A stretch of 64,000 bases of DNA, taken from positions 112,501-176,500 of the forward strand of contig JAEMWC010001348.1 in the NCBI GenBank assembly GCA_016490735.1. Reading direction: 5' to 3'. Below are positions 28,401 through 39,649 of the stretch, one piece after another; the first letter of the stretch is position 1, and every line of letters begins with the position of its first letter. Under the pieces are notes generated by a model. That model was given only the letters and a program-made list of their open reading frames with translations, ran no database searches and had not been told where the DNA came from. This DNA comes from Pachyseris speciosa. Lineage: Eukaryota > Cnidaria > Anthozoa > Scleractinia > Pachyseridae. Made by a program: the position numbers and the translations under genes.

Positions 28401-31400
28401 CTGCACAGTTTGTTAAGTTTTTGAAATTCAGCCTTATTTTTCACTTCTGTTCCATTTATTGTTTTCCATCCATTTTTCTTCCACCTCACACACCAATCTG
28501 TGGCCCCTGTTTTAGCAAAAGAGGGGAAATCAAATAGAAACAATGTTAGATCAATTGCCTTCTCCTAATCATCCCTTAGGAAGAGAGATTTAAAAATGAT
28601 GATTGAAATCCTTGGGCCAATTTAGCAAACTGGATTGCAGCAGCAGCTGAGAATTTGAGCAGTGACATTGAAAAATAATTGTGACTTGATTTTGCCTGCA
28701 TCACAAGACCAAAGTTGAAAACCCATTTTGAAATGCTGATTTTTCAGGCTTTCAGATTTCAACTTTTACATGAGAAAATAACAACTGATTAAGGTCTACA
28801 GCAAGTAGGAAACTTGTGTCTTTACCATTGATAGTGTACTTGCTGTCAGTCTTGATCTCCAGTGTTTTATGACCTAAATCCTTGGCAGCCTCAAGAGCCT
28901 TAACAGCAGCCTACAGATCAACACAGTATGTATACTAAGCACAATCATAAGCCAGCCCCAGGACCCACTGTTATACAAGTTGACGGCTCCTGCAAATTTT
29001 CAAGAGCATCATAACAAGTTAGAATAGTTTTTACTGTAAATTGGCATGTTAATTGTTCCAGTTATAACAGTTTTCTTCAAATGAAAAATGTTTGACACAC
29101 CGCCCCACACACTGTAAAGCTTATGTAGAAGCCTTTTGATTAATAAATTTCTTTCATCGTATCTTTGTGAATCAAGTCGAGAAATGAAAAGAAAATTTCT
29201 TATATTTTAGCCTTGGGTGTGGCAGGCCTTACAGTACATTTGCATGCAAAAAACAAAGAAAAAAAATTTTGCACACATGCAATTATTATAACTGGTATTA
29301 CCATTATTTCTGCTCTCTGGTTGGTCTGTTCTCCTTCTAGTCGATCACTAACATTCCTAGAATATATAACAAAGTATAATTTTGTTTTTAAGCATGTGAC
29401 AGCAAGTATGTGGAAATTAGCCACTGCTTTAGTTGCTGCATAACTGCAAGACCAGATATGAATCAACTTTGTACTGCTGTTGCTACATAATTATAGGCAA
29501 AATGTTTTGGAGGTGTAAACAACATTGATACAGGGGATGGCGGGTTCACATTCTGATGATTATCAAGACTGTGCTCTAAGATCATTTTTTGGGAACCCAA
29601 AACACTAAACCTTTGACATTCATGGTGTCCAACATAGTAATTTTGGGAAAATTCTTGTCACCCAAAGGCACAAGTAAGTTGCGAAGGGCCACTGGGCACT
29701 GCTAGAGCACAGCCCTTTATTGTATGCACCAAGAAACTCTTTGAAGCACAATTTTCTCAAAAGTTTTCTTAAGAAGTACAGTCATGACACATACAGCGTA
29801 GGTCAGAAGTGGCCCAATGAGGGACCTAATAGATATAGACACCAGGATGAAGTTAATAACAAGTAAAACCTACTTGGCATGTCCAGGACCCCAGTAAACT
29901 CCAATTCCTGCTCTAGCCCCATGTCGCCCATTCTTGGTGCAGCAACCATCAGTATACACAACAGGCCGACTAGATGACAAGCTAGTGCTGACTACAGAAG
30001 ACAAGGAACCAAAAGACATGCTAGAATAGCTGGCATATGATGGAGATGGTTTATACTGCTTATAGCCACTTGAGTTTGTGGTGCTGTTGTAGTCACTATC
30101 ATTGCTCATCTCAACATAGGACCTCTTTCTACCTCCCTGTTTATAACGAAAAAAAATAACAATAATTACTTTAAGTGATTAAGTGATCAATAATTACCTT
30201 AAGAAAGTGTGCCCCGGGTCCAATTAAAACATGAAATAAAAAAATTCTGAATTTTAATCCATCCATGACTTTCTGATTCCTAGATAAAACTGGCTTAGAA
30301 ATATTACTTCAATGAAAGAGGAGAAAAAAAACAGACAAAATTAGAGAGCTCTGATATTGGAAGAAGACCATCAACAAGCTCAACGAATCACATGGCCTCA
30401 TTTCCAGGATTTGAACTTGGGCCATGCTGGTTGAGAGTAAGTTCTTTAAAGCATCATCTCTGCTCCTCAAAATGGTGTTGCAAAGATTAATTTATAAAAC
30501 AAAAATAAAACTAACACACCAATATACTCACAGTAAAATGTGTAAATTCTTTGAGTACATAGGTCTGAGAAGATGGAACAATATTTACATGTAAACAGCA
30601 ATTACTTTACAATCTGTGATACTCACATATGAACTTGTTGCTGTGTAAGAATAACCATTTCTAATCCCAGAGTCACTGCCACGTACAAAACTTTCAGCCT
30701 CGTCATTGGTGGAAAACTTCTTAAATCGAGCACCTGGAAAGTCTTTGACGTAACTCTCACATTCTGTCCTAAAATAAACAAAAGGGGAACCCAGATTGAA
30801 AATTGATTTGGTTAGTTTTACACATAAACATTATAGGGAAAAGAAGAGGGACCAAAAACCACCTAAATGGCTCTCAATCAACCCAGAATCCATATCAGAG
30901 AGAAAGAAACACAAGACTGAAGCAAGGTAAGCTATTTAAAGTATTTAAAAAAAAAAAAAACGTTTTCCTCATACAAATCCTTACAATTAATTTGTCTCTT
31001 GCGTAATATAGTACAGTATAGATACTCATATATCGAGCTTGGGCTACATGTACCTGTGCTCAGATGAGTTCCAAAAGCTCTGACAAAGTTTCCAATTGCA
31101 GAAAAGCTAGCTGAAAAAACATCATCTTCTTTGGCTAAAGAGCTGTCCTTGAGGCTGTAAAGGTGATGTTACTGAGGCTATTTTTAACGCCAATTTTTAA
31201 TCCCGTTTGATCCCAGGCATTAAACTCATCACAATAGATAAGCTTGGGGAATGGTGCCTGAAATAAGGAAGGTGGGGCCACGAGTAACTCCCAGCCGAAC
31301 GCGAAGGGTATCCACGACAACCCTGTGAGCGGCAACCACCAGGCACCGTCACACTGTTAGAACAGTGGAAACAAAGATACTTACCTAATACTTACCATGC

Positions 31401-32761
31401 CAAGAGGGAGGGGGCGGGCTGGGAATAAACTCCGAGAACTATCCCGTAGCGAAAGCAAACGTAGAATGACTTGACATCCGAAGCCGAACTGTAAACCACA
31501 CTTGGACCCCTGCGTAAAGCCCCAGGCCACCCCGCACCAAAGCCCAGGGAGCGACCGCTGGCCAGCATTGTTTCGCGTTTAACTTAGCCTAAATTACATT
31601 TAGCCACATTTGAATGTATTCTCACTGGTGCATTCTGGGACAATGTTGCGCTAAAAGGTGTTACACACACCAACTCCAAGAAAATTTGGGCAACAATGTT
31701 GCAGGTTTTTTAATCACTTTCAAAACCTGCAACATGTTGCCACAACAAATGTTGCGTTAAAAATCACCCTATTGTTGTTTTGAGTTACTACAGGTCTGAA
31801 ATGTAAGCCCCTCACGCGTACCAGCCAGACCAAGGCTCTGATTAAGCTTGTTATAAGAAGCAGTATATGGCTTAAGAAATATCAGCTTAGAAGCAACCGT
31901 CATAATTATATCCTCTCTGTAAACTAATTTTGCAGCGAGAACCTTAAGCTTAAGTTATATTTTAAGGAGGCCTTAACGGAGAAGCTACATATAAGCTTTT
32001 AGTATAAATCTACTAGCGTTCTATCACGGAAGCCATTCTCTGATTGGCTACGCTACTCACTATCTATTCTGTGTTATATAATAACCAAATCAATGTGCAT
32101 GCTCTGATTGGTCAATCATATATGGCTTATTGTGCTCGTAAACTCATGGAAATTCGCGTGTCTTCTGAATTATTATATAAAAGCAAATATAGACCACAAG
32201 TTTCTATGCTTTATAGGCTGATAAACCACTTAGGATGTTGGAAGAACACTTGAAGAATCCATAAATGACTCGCCTGCGGCGAGTGATTTACGAATTCTTC
32301 GAGTGTTCTTCCAACACCCCGCAAGGTTTATCAGCCTATAAGCCATAGAAACTTGTGGTCTATTGCTTAAATAGGTAGTGAGTTGCGGTTGCCAACAAAA
32401 TGGTGGCCGCTTCTTCGCGTTTTCAGAGTGTCTGCGAGGAGGGTTTAGAGATTTTACTTGTTTTAGTTTTGAACGACTAGAAGATTTATACTAAAACAAT
32501 CAGATTATTCGATCTCGATTTCTATGCGTGATAGCTGATTCGGGCTGCGCCCTCATCAGCTATCACGCGATAGAAATCTCGAGCTCATAATCTAATTGTT
32601 AAATATCGCGGGAATCCAAACGCGAAACGATGTTGTCCAGGGAGTTAAAATTCATACCACGTTCGAAACACGCCTGTTCGTCTGCCCGTTCTTACAGCGT
32701 AGTATCCTCCTTTTCGTCCCATTGTGAAGGCTTTGACAACTTTTTCTAGCTTAGAAAGCAT
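25459..32761 (-). CDS. RNASEH1: Ribonuclease H1 (seven exons, complete)
   Basis: RNase H1 removes the RNA strand of RNA-DNA hybrids in the nucleus and mitochondrion. Seven exons join in frame with canonical splice sites: 32658-32722 (or from 32761), 30627-30768, 29874-30136, 29302-29356, 28826-28910, 28382-28506 and 25459-25536. The first two encode the hybrid-binding domain ([16 protein letters not shown], then [19 protein letters not shown]). A Ser/Tyr-rich linker of about 65 residues follows, then the catalytic domain. Active-site residues are all present: Asp in VVYTDGCC, Glu in NQRAEIM, Asp in KTDSKYTIN, His in [11 protein letters not shown] and Asp in EAADSLA. The basic helix [16 protein letters not shown] matches the family. 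Length is 270 residues from the inner ATG (32720-32722) or 283 from an in-frame ATG at 32759-32761; human has 286. Human RNASEH1 also uses two starts, the outer one adding a mitochondrial signal. The last intron holds transposons. Confidence 0.96.
25635..26658. mobile_element. TTAA-flanked ~1 kb DNA transposon, copy 2 (opposite orientation)
   Basis: Begins TTAACCCATTGGCACCC and ends with TCAATGGATTAA. It is the reverse-complement relative of 3461-4470 along its whole length. The right terminus has decayed by a few bases. It lies in the last RNase H1 intron. No transposase frame. Confidence 0.65.
26722..27813. mobile_element. TIR element with TAGACTGCGAGCAGTCCCTC termini
   Basis: The left end TAGACTGCGAGCAGTCCCTC is inverted at the right end (GAGGGACTGCTCGCAGTCTA). 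A second inverted pair (GAGGGACTGCAGCC and GGCTGCAGTCCCTC) lies ~100 bases inside, so each end is itself a near-palindrome. The interior has two ~200-base direct repeats (about 26998-27190 and 27410-27605). It sits in the last RNase H1 intron. No transposase seen. Confidence 0.7.
28230..28322. repeat. Short perfect-arm palindrome
   Basis: CCACAGATTTATCACAT and ATGTGATAAATCTGTGG face each other around ~22 bases, flanked by inverted GGAATGGAAG-type sequence. It lies 60 bases from the RNase H1 exon at 28382. Confidence 0.7.
30345..30475 (-). mobile_element. Diverged SINE, family A (minus)
   Basis: Minus strand shows GAGCAGAGATGATGCTTTAA, then GGCCCAAGTTCAAATCC (box B-like) and TGTTGATGGTCTTC, in the order of the copies at 6450 and 17530. 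Old and incomplete. RNase H1 intron. Confidence 0.4.
31135..31570 (-). other. GC-rich exon-like island in RNase H1 intron 1
   Basis: The block is distinctly GC-richer than its surroundings and, on the minus strand, holds splice-like signals: a donor-type CTTGGCATG|GTAAGTATTAG (near 31393) and acceptor-type CTAACAG and CTCACAG downstream. Open frames extend on both sides of these signals, but no known domain is visible. The piece does not join RNase H1 in frame. It could be an interspersed repeat, an alternative exon or an unrecognised RNA gene. Confidence 0.3.
31628..31775. mobile_element. MITE with CAATGTTGCG-type arms
   Basis: CAATGTTGCGCTAAAAGG near 31641 and AACAAATGTTGCGTTAAAAA near 31744 flank a central inverted pair around AACATTGTTGC-like sequence (GCAACAATGTTGCAGGTTTT and AAAACCTGCAACATGTTGCC). 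Short, non-coding. Confidence 0.5.
31996..32490. mobile_element. Nested foldback with ~90-bp near-perfect inner hairpin
   Basis: The outer arms (TTTTAGTATAAATCTACTAG near 32000; complement near 32470) enclose an inner inverted repeat at 32181-32370. Its arms run from AATATAGACCACAAGTTTCT inwards to ACTCGCCTGCGGCGAGT at the centre. The inner hairpin could be extruded as a cruciform. RNase H1 intron 1. Confidence 0.7.
32496..32600. repeat. Hairpin with ~45-bp arms
   Basis: AACAATCAGATTATTCGATC with TTCTATGCGTGATAGCTGA pairs with TCAGCTATCACGCGATAGAA and the mirrored right end, around GGGCTGCGCCC. It lies just downstream (in RNase H1 sense) of coding exon one. Confidence 0.75.
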
Positions 32762-33008
32762 AAACAGCCGACAGCCGAAAAGCACAAACTTTCCGCGAGA
32801 AAATTCAAAATGGCGCGAAGATCTGCTGAGTAACCTCCCATTAGTGTTCAGTCCCACACAGCCACTTGAACGCCTGACAAGTTTTGACTGGGAACAGATG
32901 TACGGTACAACCGAGAAACTAGGAAAGATCACCATTCCTCACGTTGTAACACACCAACTATCGACTATTGCTATGATGTTGCATGCAGTACATTTTATTG
33001 CACTGTAA
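32724..33008 (+). other. Open frame divergent from RNase H1 (uncertain)
   Basis: A 94-residue plus-strand frame overlaps the RNase H1 5' exon in antisense and runs upstream of it. It contains WREDLLSNLPLVFSPTQPLE and LTSFDWEQMYGTTEKLGKIT. No domain is recognised. It might be the first exon of a head-to-head gene sharing the RNase H1 promoter, or chance. Confidence 0.15.
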
Positions 33009-33009
33009 G

Positions 33010-34390
33010 TCACATGTGTACGAGACAATCTGAATGTCACAGGTAAGCCATATTTGATGGACGCTCATGGACCGTCACGCTTCACAAAATTGAAAAATCT
33101 CGTCGCCGAGGCCTATTTGCATTTCACTACATTTGAAACGACATATCTTTCATATCTGTAAGCCACAATCTTTATTTTATACACGCTCTCAGTCTGAAGG
33201 TAATTGAAAGCCATTGATGAAATTTGACAGTCGTCAGGCGTACCTGTGAGAGCTCCCTACCCACCCTCCCTAATATAGAATTTGTCTCGCGCGCACATGT
33301 GACTTAAAATGGAATAATTTGTTGCATACATCGTAATAATATATTGTCAGTGTGTTACAACATGTGGAATGGGTGGACTGTATTGGTGAGCAGTACATAC
33401 AAGGTTTAAATGGTTACAAAGGAGGTGGGTAGCATTTTTAGCTGTTAAAAAATCTGCTTAACCTTTGGACTTTAATCCAGGGATGGAAACTATTCATCTC
33501 GGCTAAGCCAGCTTAATCCTTGGAACAAAGGATCCAGCTGTAATCCTGAGTAGTATAAAGTGTTATGCACTGAACAGTTCCAGACTTCAACATTCCCATT
33601 ATGGGGCATAACCCTGGTAGGGAGGTGACAGAATTTGATCTTTGTCTATCAGGGGATGAGGACTTTGAATATTATTGAATTTAGCTTTTGGTGTGGTGTA
33701 ATGATTATGTAGATCTTTATGGTTTGTTGGAAATGTGGATGTTAAGGAACAGGATTATGCCTTTGCAAAGCAGGAATAATTACTGACGGATGCCAAACAT
33801 TGGTCCTTGGACCTCAAGGAACTTGGCTTTCAAATTTTGATGGCTTTTTGGCTCAGTGGGGAGGGGTAATTTGAATAAAGGTCTCTTCAAAATTTCAGTT
33901 TTATAACCGGGTTTCTGGTTTGTCTTTGTTGTTTTTTGGAGAAACAACACCAAAACTTCCTACTAAGCCCTTGCACCAGTAAAGATCAACTAGCTATTAC
34001 TTGATTTTGCAAGGTGGAAAGTTAGACCCCTTAGAGACAACTTCTTCAAATCACCCTTGGCTACCAGATACTCCTGGGTGAGAGAGTCGTTTTACATGAA
34101 TCACTTCTGAATTCCCCTCATGACTGCAAGCAATGCAAGGGTGTTTGTATTTTCTGGTCACTGGGCTGTAAGATATATACTTGTCACTTGGAATCTGTTT
34201 CAGTTGTTGTTTAGATTGCCACTATTTATGTCTTTCTGTATACATTTGAGAAGTGCAAGGGATAAATGTTCTGGATTTACAACACTACTTATACTGGCAC
34301 CAGTGCATAAGACAGAAAACTGAAAATGGAATCCAGGTTAGCTGAAACTCTTTAGTAATTTTGATTAGGGCAAAACGTGAAAGAAGAAAT
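33010..34390. other. Intergenic, no gene seen
   Basis: Presumed RNase H1 upstream region and beyond. No inverted termini or coding exons recognised. Confidence 0.4.
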
Positions 34391-34394
34391 CACA

Positions 34395-34503
34395 TTATCA
34401 TGATTGTTTTATGAACCTCTCATGCAAAAAAATACATGTTTGTTTGTCTTATCATGATTGTTTTATGAACCTCTCATGCAAAAAAATACATGTTTGTTTG
34501 TCT
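34395..34503. repeat. 54-bp tandem duplication
   Basis: TTATCATGATTGTTTTATGA plus the following 34 bases occurs twice head to tail (about 34395 and 34449) without visible differences, so it is very young. Confidence 0.9.
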
Positions 34504-34555
34504 TTCCCTTTCAGGGTGTAAACTGCATTTCGTAACATTTTTCTCATCTCATGTG

Positions 34556-35132
34556 ATAGAACGGTTTTCAATTGAGTGTCGTAAAACCAAAACCAAAGTA
34601 ATTACTCTGACCAATCACAACAGACGAAAACATCGCAAAGAACCAATTAGCATTCAAAGCAATTACATGCAGCTGCTACCAAGTGTGGGAAAACTTGCGT
34701 GTGCAAGTCACGATTGGTTTTAATTTGGCTTCCTATTGGTTGAGAAAGTGGCACGAGTTTTGTTAACCAATTACAGAGCGTAGTAGAGCACTTTTCAATT
34801 GACTGTCGTAAAACCAAAACCAAAGCAATATCACTCCAGCCAATCACAACAGAAGTAAGCTGTGCAATGAGCCAATCAGAATACGAAGCAATTACATGTA
34901 GCTGGCATAAAGCGCAGGAAAATACGTATGTGCAAATCACAATTGGTTTTGGTTTTGCTTCTACATTGGTTGAGAAAGTGCCGTGAGTTTTCCTGGCCAA
35001 TCACAGAGCAAAGCAATGCAAAACCAAAGCAAAACCATAATTACTTTCGACACTCAATTAAAAACCGCTCTAAAGCAAAACCAAAGTAATTGCAAAATTA
35101 CTTTCAACACCAACTGAAAACTGCTCTAAATG
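34556..35132. mobile_element. AGAGCGGTTTTCAATTGAGT MITE family, two joined copies
   Basis: Left terminus AACGGTTTTCAATTGAGTGT at 34560; a second left terminus (GAGCACTTTTCAATTGACTG) at about 34785; right termini near 35048-35072 (ACACTCAATTAAAAACCGCT) and 35110-35132. The interior repeats ACCAATCACAAC and AACCAAAACCAAAG. Other copies are at 41835-42094 and 56702-57134. Confidence 0.75.
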
Positions 35133-38100
35133 TGATGTAATGATAGATAATGATGCATATCTTCTATTTCTTTCTTTTTGTTTTTTAATTTTTATGGTCA
35201 TTGAAAGAAGTTTTCTTCCTTTGCTGTCATGGCTCCTTTAAAATTCATCCATGCCAAATTTAACATAAAACCAAAATGGCTTACTAACCCCTGGGGTAAC
35301 ACATACCTATATAGCTTCTATAGGGAACAGTCCCACTTCCCTAGTGGGGTGAAAAGAAGTGCTTGGGGGTGAATTTTCACTGTCAGAGAGTGATAAGTGA
35401 TGGAGCTGTGGGAGTTGAAAAACTGCCAAAAAATTGTCCATAGCTTTTGCAGAATCCAGAAAATGGTCGTATTCAAGCATCCAGAGGCAACGAAATACAG
35501 TTGATCCTCTTCAAACCGCCACGCCCTTTTAAGCGACCAGTTATTAAAGTCTCGAACTTTTTGTCAGCATATTGCTGAATTACCAGTGACGTTCATCAAT
35601 TTTCGTTAGACCTATTAACCGGCACAAACATTTTGAATGGCCTCATACTTCGACTTTGTTTTGAAAAAAAAAGGGTGTCCGAAATCGAAAGTTACGACTG
35701 TTAAAAACCACGATCCTATTGTCATATCGCGTTGATTCCGTGATCACCAAGCTTCATAATAAGCTTTTGATTCTCAGGCCGGTGAATAATCCCTATGCCG
35801 TCTCTAATTAAAGTACAAATACGACACATGTAGTGTAAATTAAATCTGTGCGGATTACAAGGCAACAAAAAGCGTAACCCTAATTTGTCGCGAGCCTCCA
35901 AACTAGTGCAAGTCATAGAACGTTTTTTCAAAACTATCATTCACAAACCAAATAGGGCCAAAAAAGAAAAAAAACTGCCCACCCTCCTCTCCCTGCGAAA
36001 CGTGGTTCTTCCCTGAAAAAAAGTTTTTCTCGTTTGTTCCTCAGCACATTCCTTATACAGGGAGTGGGAATGCCTTCAGGGTGTCCACACATTCCCATTT
36101 TTCTTTAACGCGAATGGCCTCTGTTTTCACTGCGATTCCAAAAGCCTTCGTACAATTTGAAAGTTTTTCGTCCCCTTCTAAGCAGATTTACAGTTGAGTG
36201 AACTGAAATTGCAAAGTTTTGGTCGCCAAAAATAGTTTCTTGTCGATTCCTACGGCGAGGTTCGGCTATTTCCGGTAACACTTTGCGTGATTCACCAATG
36301 TAACCGGATCTTCCGAGACGTACCGGGGTATGAATGTCATGGAGACCACGATTCATTGATCTATTTTGCTATCTTGGATGCGATGTGATGGAGACAAAAG
36401 GTGATTCTCATTTTCTGTGTTTTGTGTGTATCTGTGTATGTGTATGTTTTTTTTTCTAATGGTTGTTTTGCTAATCCATTTGCTAGAACGAACAGATTAA
36501 TTTTATTTTTAAAACGAAACACACTTTAATTTATAAATGCAGTATCAGTTTCACGGGCACCAGTCATTAATTCATGTTAATTCCACGGCACAAACTTCTG
36601 TTAAGTTTTAAATCCTATTCTAACTTTCAGGCTATTTGAAAGTATTAGAGTTTTCTACTTTCGGCATAGTTTACTGTTTTGTTCAGGCCGATGTCTGCGG
36701 ACTGATTTAGAGATCGAGAGGGTACTCGCTCTCCGACACATTCTAGAGAGCTCTTGATGAAAGAATTCGCAAGGGCCTCTTAAAAGCAAATCTACAATTC
36801 ATTCTGTTGTAAACTTTATTGAGCGCCATCCCGTTCTATTTGATCAGCAACCGTCGTCGCAAATTGTTTTCTTCGTTCATCGGATAGGTTCGCACATTAG
36901 ATAAATACCAGTTTTTCTTTCGCTTTAATTTTCGCTTTGTTGATTATTTTCTCACGTCGGCATGTGCTAAAAAAAACACGGATTGATTTATAAATTCCCT
37001 ATGTTTTTAACTTTGTTCCAAACAATGTAGAAAAATGGCTCAATAACAGCTATTAATGATTTAAGTCTTTTAGAATATGCCGACTGCTCTCAGACTGTAA
37101 TCCTTGCTGTTCACTGTTATCACGGCTGCATTTAAATAAACAATTAACTTTCTTTCCAACAATGGATCCTGCAAATTGTTGTCCAGAAGACTAAAATTAA
37201 GAAAAGACAGACAAAATAGCTTGCCTCCCTGTCGCTTTTGATTATTACATCGCTTCAAAAAACCAAAGATTTGTAATTGAGCTCTGAAACTGAGCAGGAT
37301 AGAGTAATTTAAAGTGATTATGTTTTCAAAATCTCTCCAAAATAAAGTCAACAAGCGGCTCCCCAACTCACATTCCAAAGAACGGCCTCGAACATTTTTT
37401 GATGGTGACGCAACCGTAGTGTTTTGATAAAGTAATGACAAGTTTTGGTGGAGCTTTTTGCTTAAACTGAAGATTTCTGGACAAGAGAAACTTAATTTTT
37501 GTCATCGTTTTTCTTTCTGACGGTTCTCTCTGCCGAGAAAGTCAAGGTGCTGCACCTGAGAAAACACTTTATTTTGCGAAAAATTTGGCAAAGTGGAGGT
37601 GCTGTTGTTGCTTTTTCTTGTATGCCGCAAAAATTCCTACTCCTAGCATGCAACTGTAATTATTACATATTTTGCCCTCCTTGACGAACTCCGTGTATAC
37701 TTTTCACCCCATTAAAAAAGGAAAAGAAAACGGAATACAGTAGTCTAAAAGAAATTACTGACACTCCACATCGGGTGAACGGGCATTTCATTTTTCTCTG
37801 CTCAGGATCTGCCTTCTTTGCTTCCTCTCCCCACTTAAAAGTCATTTTTTATACGCTGTCTCCTTTAAAATTCAACCCGCTCAGCCAACCTGAAATCTAA
37901 CAAATATTCCACGAGTGTGCTTTTGCGAGATGCGTAGCACCGAGTTGGTTATGAATAAATAATTATCCTGCGAACTCGCGCGGAATATAACCTGATACTT
38001 AGCCGACGAGACCGTAGGCCGCAAGATTGAGCAGGAGAATTGTTTTATTATTTAACACACTGATGACAAACCAAAGTTAAATGAGTTGATTACAGCAAGC

Positions 38101-38198
38101 ATGTAAAAACTGCCATGTTTCTACACGACAAACGCAATTTCGTTTATCGCAGGATATCTTTTGAGTGTGCACGTCGAATATAGAGTCCACTATGACCA
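35133..38198. other. Intergenic, no supported gene
   Basis: About 3 kb with no recognised domain or TIR element. The longest frames (37070-37441 minus, 123 residues; 36105-36356 minus, 83 residues with several basic clusters) lack splice context or family motifs. Near 36000-36360 the sequence is somewhat GC-richer. Confidence 0.35.
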
Positions 38199-39013
38199 TA
38201 CCGTATTTCCGCGAATAAGCGCCCGGGCGCTAATTAAATTTTTGGCGCTTATTCGAAGGAGGGCTCATAATCGAGGGGGGCGCTTATTAAGTTTTTCTTT
38301 CAACGAACTGTTACTTTAGTTTGGATGATCATAAATAACTCTGCAAGCTCCTGAGGATGGAAATAATTGGAGGAAATTTAACGGAAAAGAAACTGTTCTC
38401 CGACGTGTACTGATACCAGAGTAGTTTCAAAACTTCATTAATAATTCATGAAGGAAATACAAAAGAAATTAATTTTTAATGAGTGTCTTTATATCTGATA
38501 AATACACGGCTAAATTTTACATCCAATTTTCTAGGCCAAACAAACCCAAAATCTAAATTTTTAGTGTAAGAATGAAGAGATGTACAGTAAAGCTTTTTAA
38601 CCCCTTCAATAAATTCGCAATTAGCGTTTTATCAAGTCCTAAAACACTCGGCTGCGCCTCGTGTTTTAAACTTAGAGCGCTTTCATTCACGTGACTACCT
38701 GCCATATTGGTTTACTGAGACAAAAGAAATAATTTGCATAAAAATAGAGTTCAATTCCCTAAAGTTTAGTTTGGGACACCAACATGGCCGCCATTTCTTT
38801 GTTTTGGGACACCAACATGGCCGCCGTGACGTCATGTGAAAACACTCTATAGAAACAGGTTTTCCTTTTACCCCCACTATTTAAGAAAGTGAGGGGGAGG
38901 GGAGGGGAGGGGGCGGTTATTTGCTATTTTGGCCGTGGGGTGTCCCGTGGGGTGGGCTTATTCAGGGGAGGGCGCTTATTAGAGCGTGGGCGCTTATTCG
39001 AGGAAATACGGTA
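38199..39013. mobile_element. TIR element with TACCGTATTTCC termini
   Basis: Starts TACCGTATTTCCGCGAATAA and ends TTATTCGAGGAAATACGGTA, with internal GGGCGCTTATT motifs repeated near both ends. No transposase. It contains a nested MITE at 38672-38852. Related to 17215-17778. Confidence 0.75.
38672..38852. mobile_element. Nested MITE with tandem ACCAACATGGCCGCC unit
   Basis: The termini AGAGCGCTTTCATTCACGTG and CATGTGAAAACACTCTATAG are inverted. A ~34-base unit holding TTTGGGACACCAACATGGCC is duplicated in tandem. It is inside the 38199-39013 element. Confidence 0.6.
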
Positions 39014-39491
39014 TTTGGAAAGTGTTACGATATGTTGAATAATAACAGCTGATAGCTCTTGTCCGGTTAGGAAGTGATAATGGTGGAAATCCAATATCGT
39101 TAGTTCAGGTTTTACTAATAAAGCATAACGCTTGACAACAACCAAAAAATGCAAAACATCAGATATTACTGGAAACTTACCGCTGTTTGTACGCAAATAG
39201 TAATCGAGACAGCTTTGAGGCGAGAAATTTGTTCACTGAAGACACATTTGGGGCGGATTTGTTTGTAGTCATAAAGACGCATTTATCAATAATTTAGCGC
39301 AGAATGATATTCTTAATCTCATAGTATGTAAAATACCTGTTTTGCTTGCAAGGTTCAAACTCGCGCATTTTATCGAAAGAGATAAATATCTATATAAGCT
39401 TTCATTAGGGCCTTTAGGAGACCTGTGGGTTGATCCACCCCGAGTTGACACCTTAAAAGCCAGGAGATATCATTGTTCAAATTCCCGCCAC

Positions 39492-39644
39492 ATGAAGTCA
39501 ATTTGGTTTCGATCGGTAGGTGTTCTTCTCTATTTTTCATTTGCATTGATATATATTTTATTTGCTGCCTATGATATTAAATGTGCGATTTTGAGCGAAT
39601 GTTCACAGGGAAGAAGATGTTTCGGCTCATTTTCTCGAAAATTG
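39492..39644 (+). other. Candidate first coding exon of a membrane protein (unrecognised)
   Basis: From ATG 39492 an open frame of exactly 51 codons runs to a good donor (ATTG|GTAAGC). The peptide starts MKSIWFRSVG, has a hydrophobic stretch VLLYFSFALIYILFAAYDI at residues 11-29 and then CAILSECSQGRRCFGSFSRK. A short basic N-terminus followed by one membrane helix would suit a signal anchor, but no next exon was identified. Could be chance. Confidence 0.2.
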
Positions 39645-39649
39645 GTAAG

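Noticed and set aside
31385..31410. U1 snRNA 5' end (ATACTTACC)
   Set aside because: Only the first nine bases resemble U1. The stem-loops and Sm site do not follow, and the reverse strand reads as a splice donor.
36105..36356. Possible neuropeptide precursor with RRR and RRGRK clusters
   Set aside because: No signal peptide, no repeated peptide units and no amidation-site pattern; kept only as an intergenic frame.
37070..37441. 123-residue minus-strand ORF
   Set aside because: Amino-acid composition fits random AT-rich DNA; no domain, splice context or repeat support.
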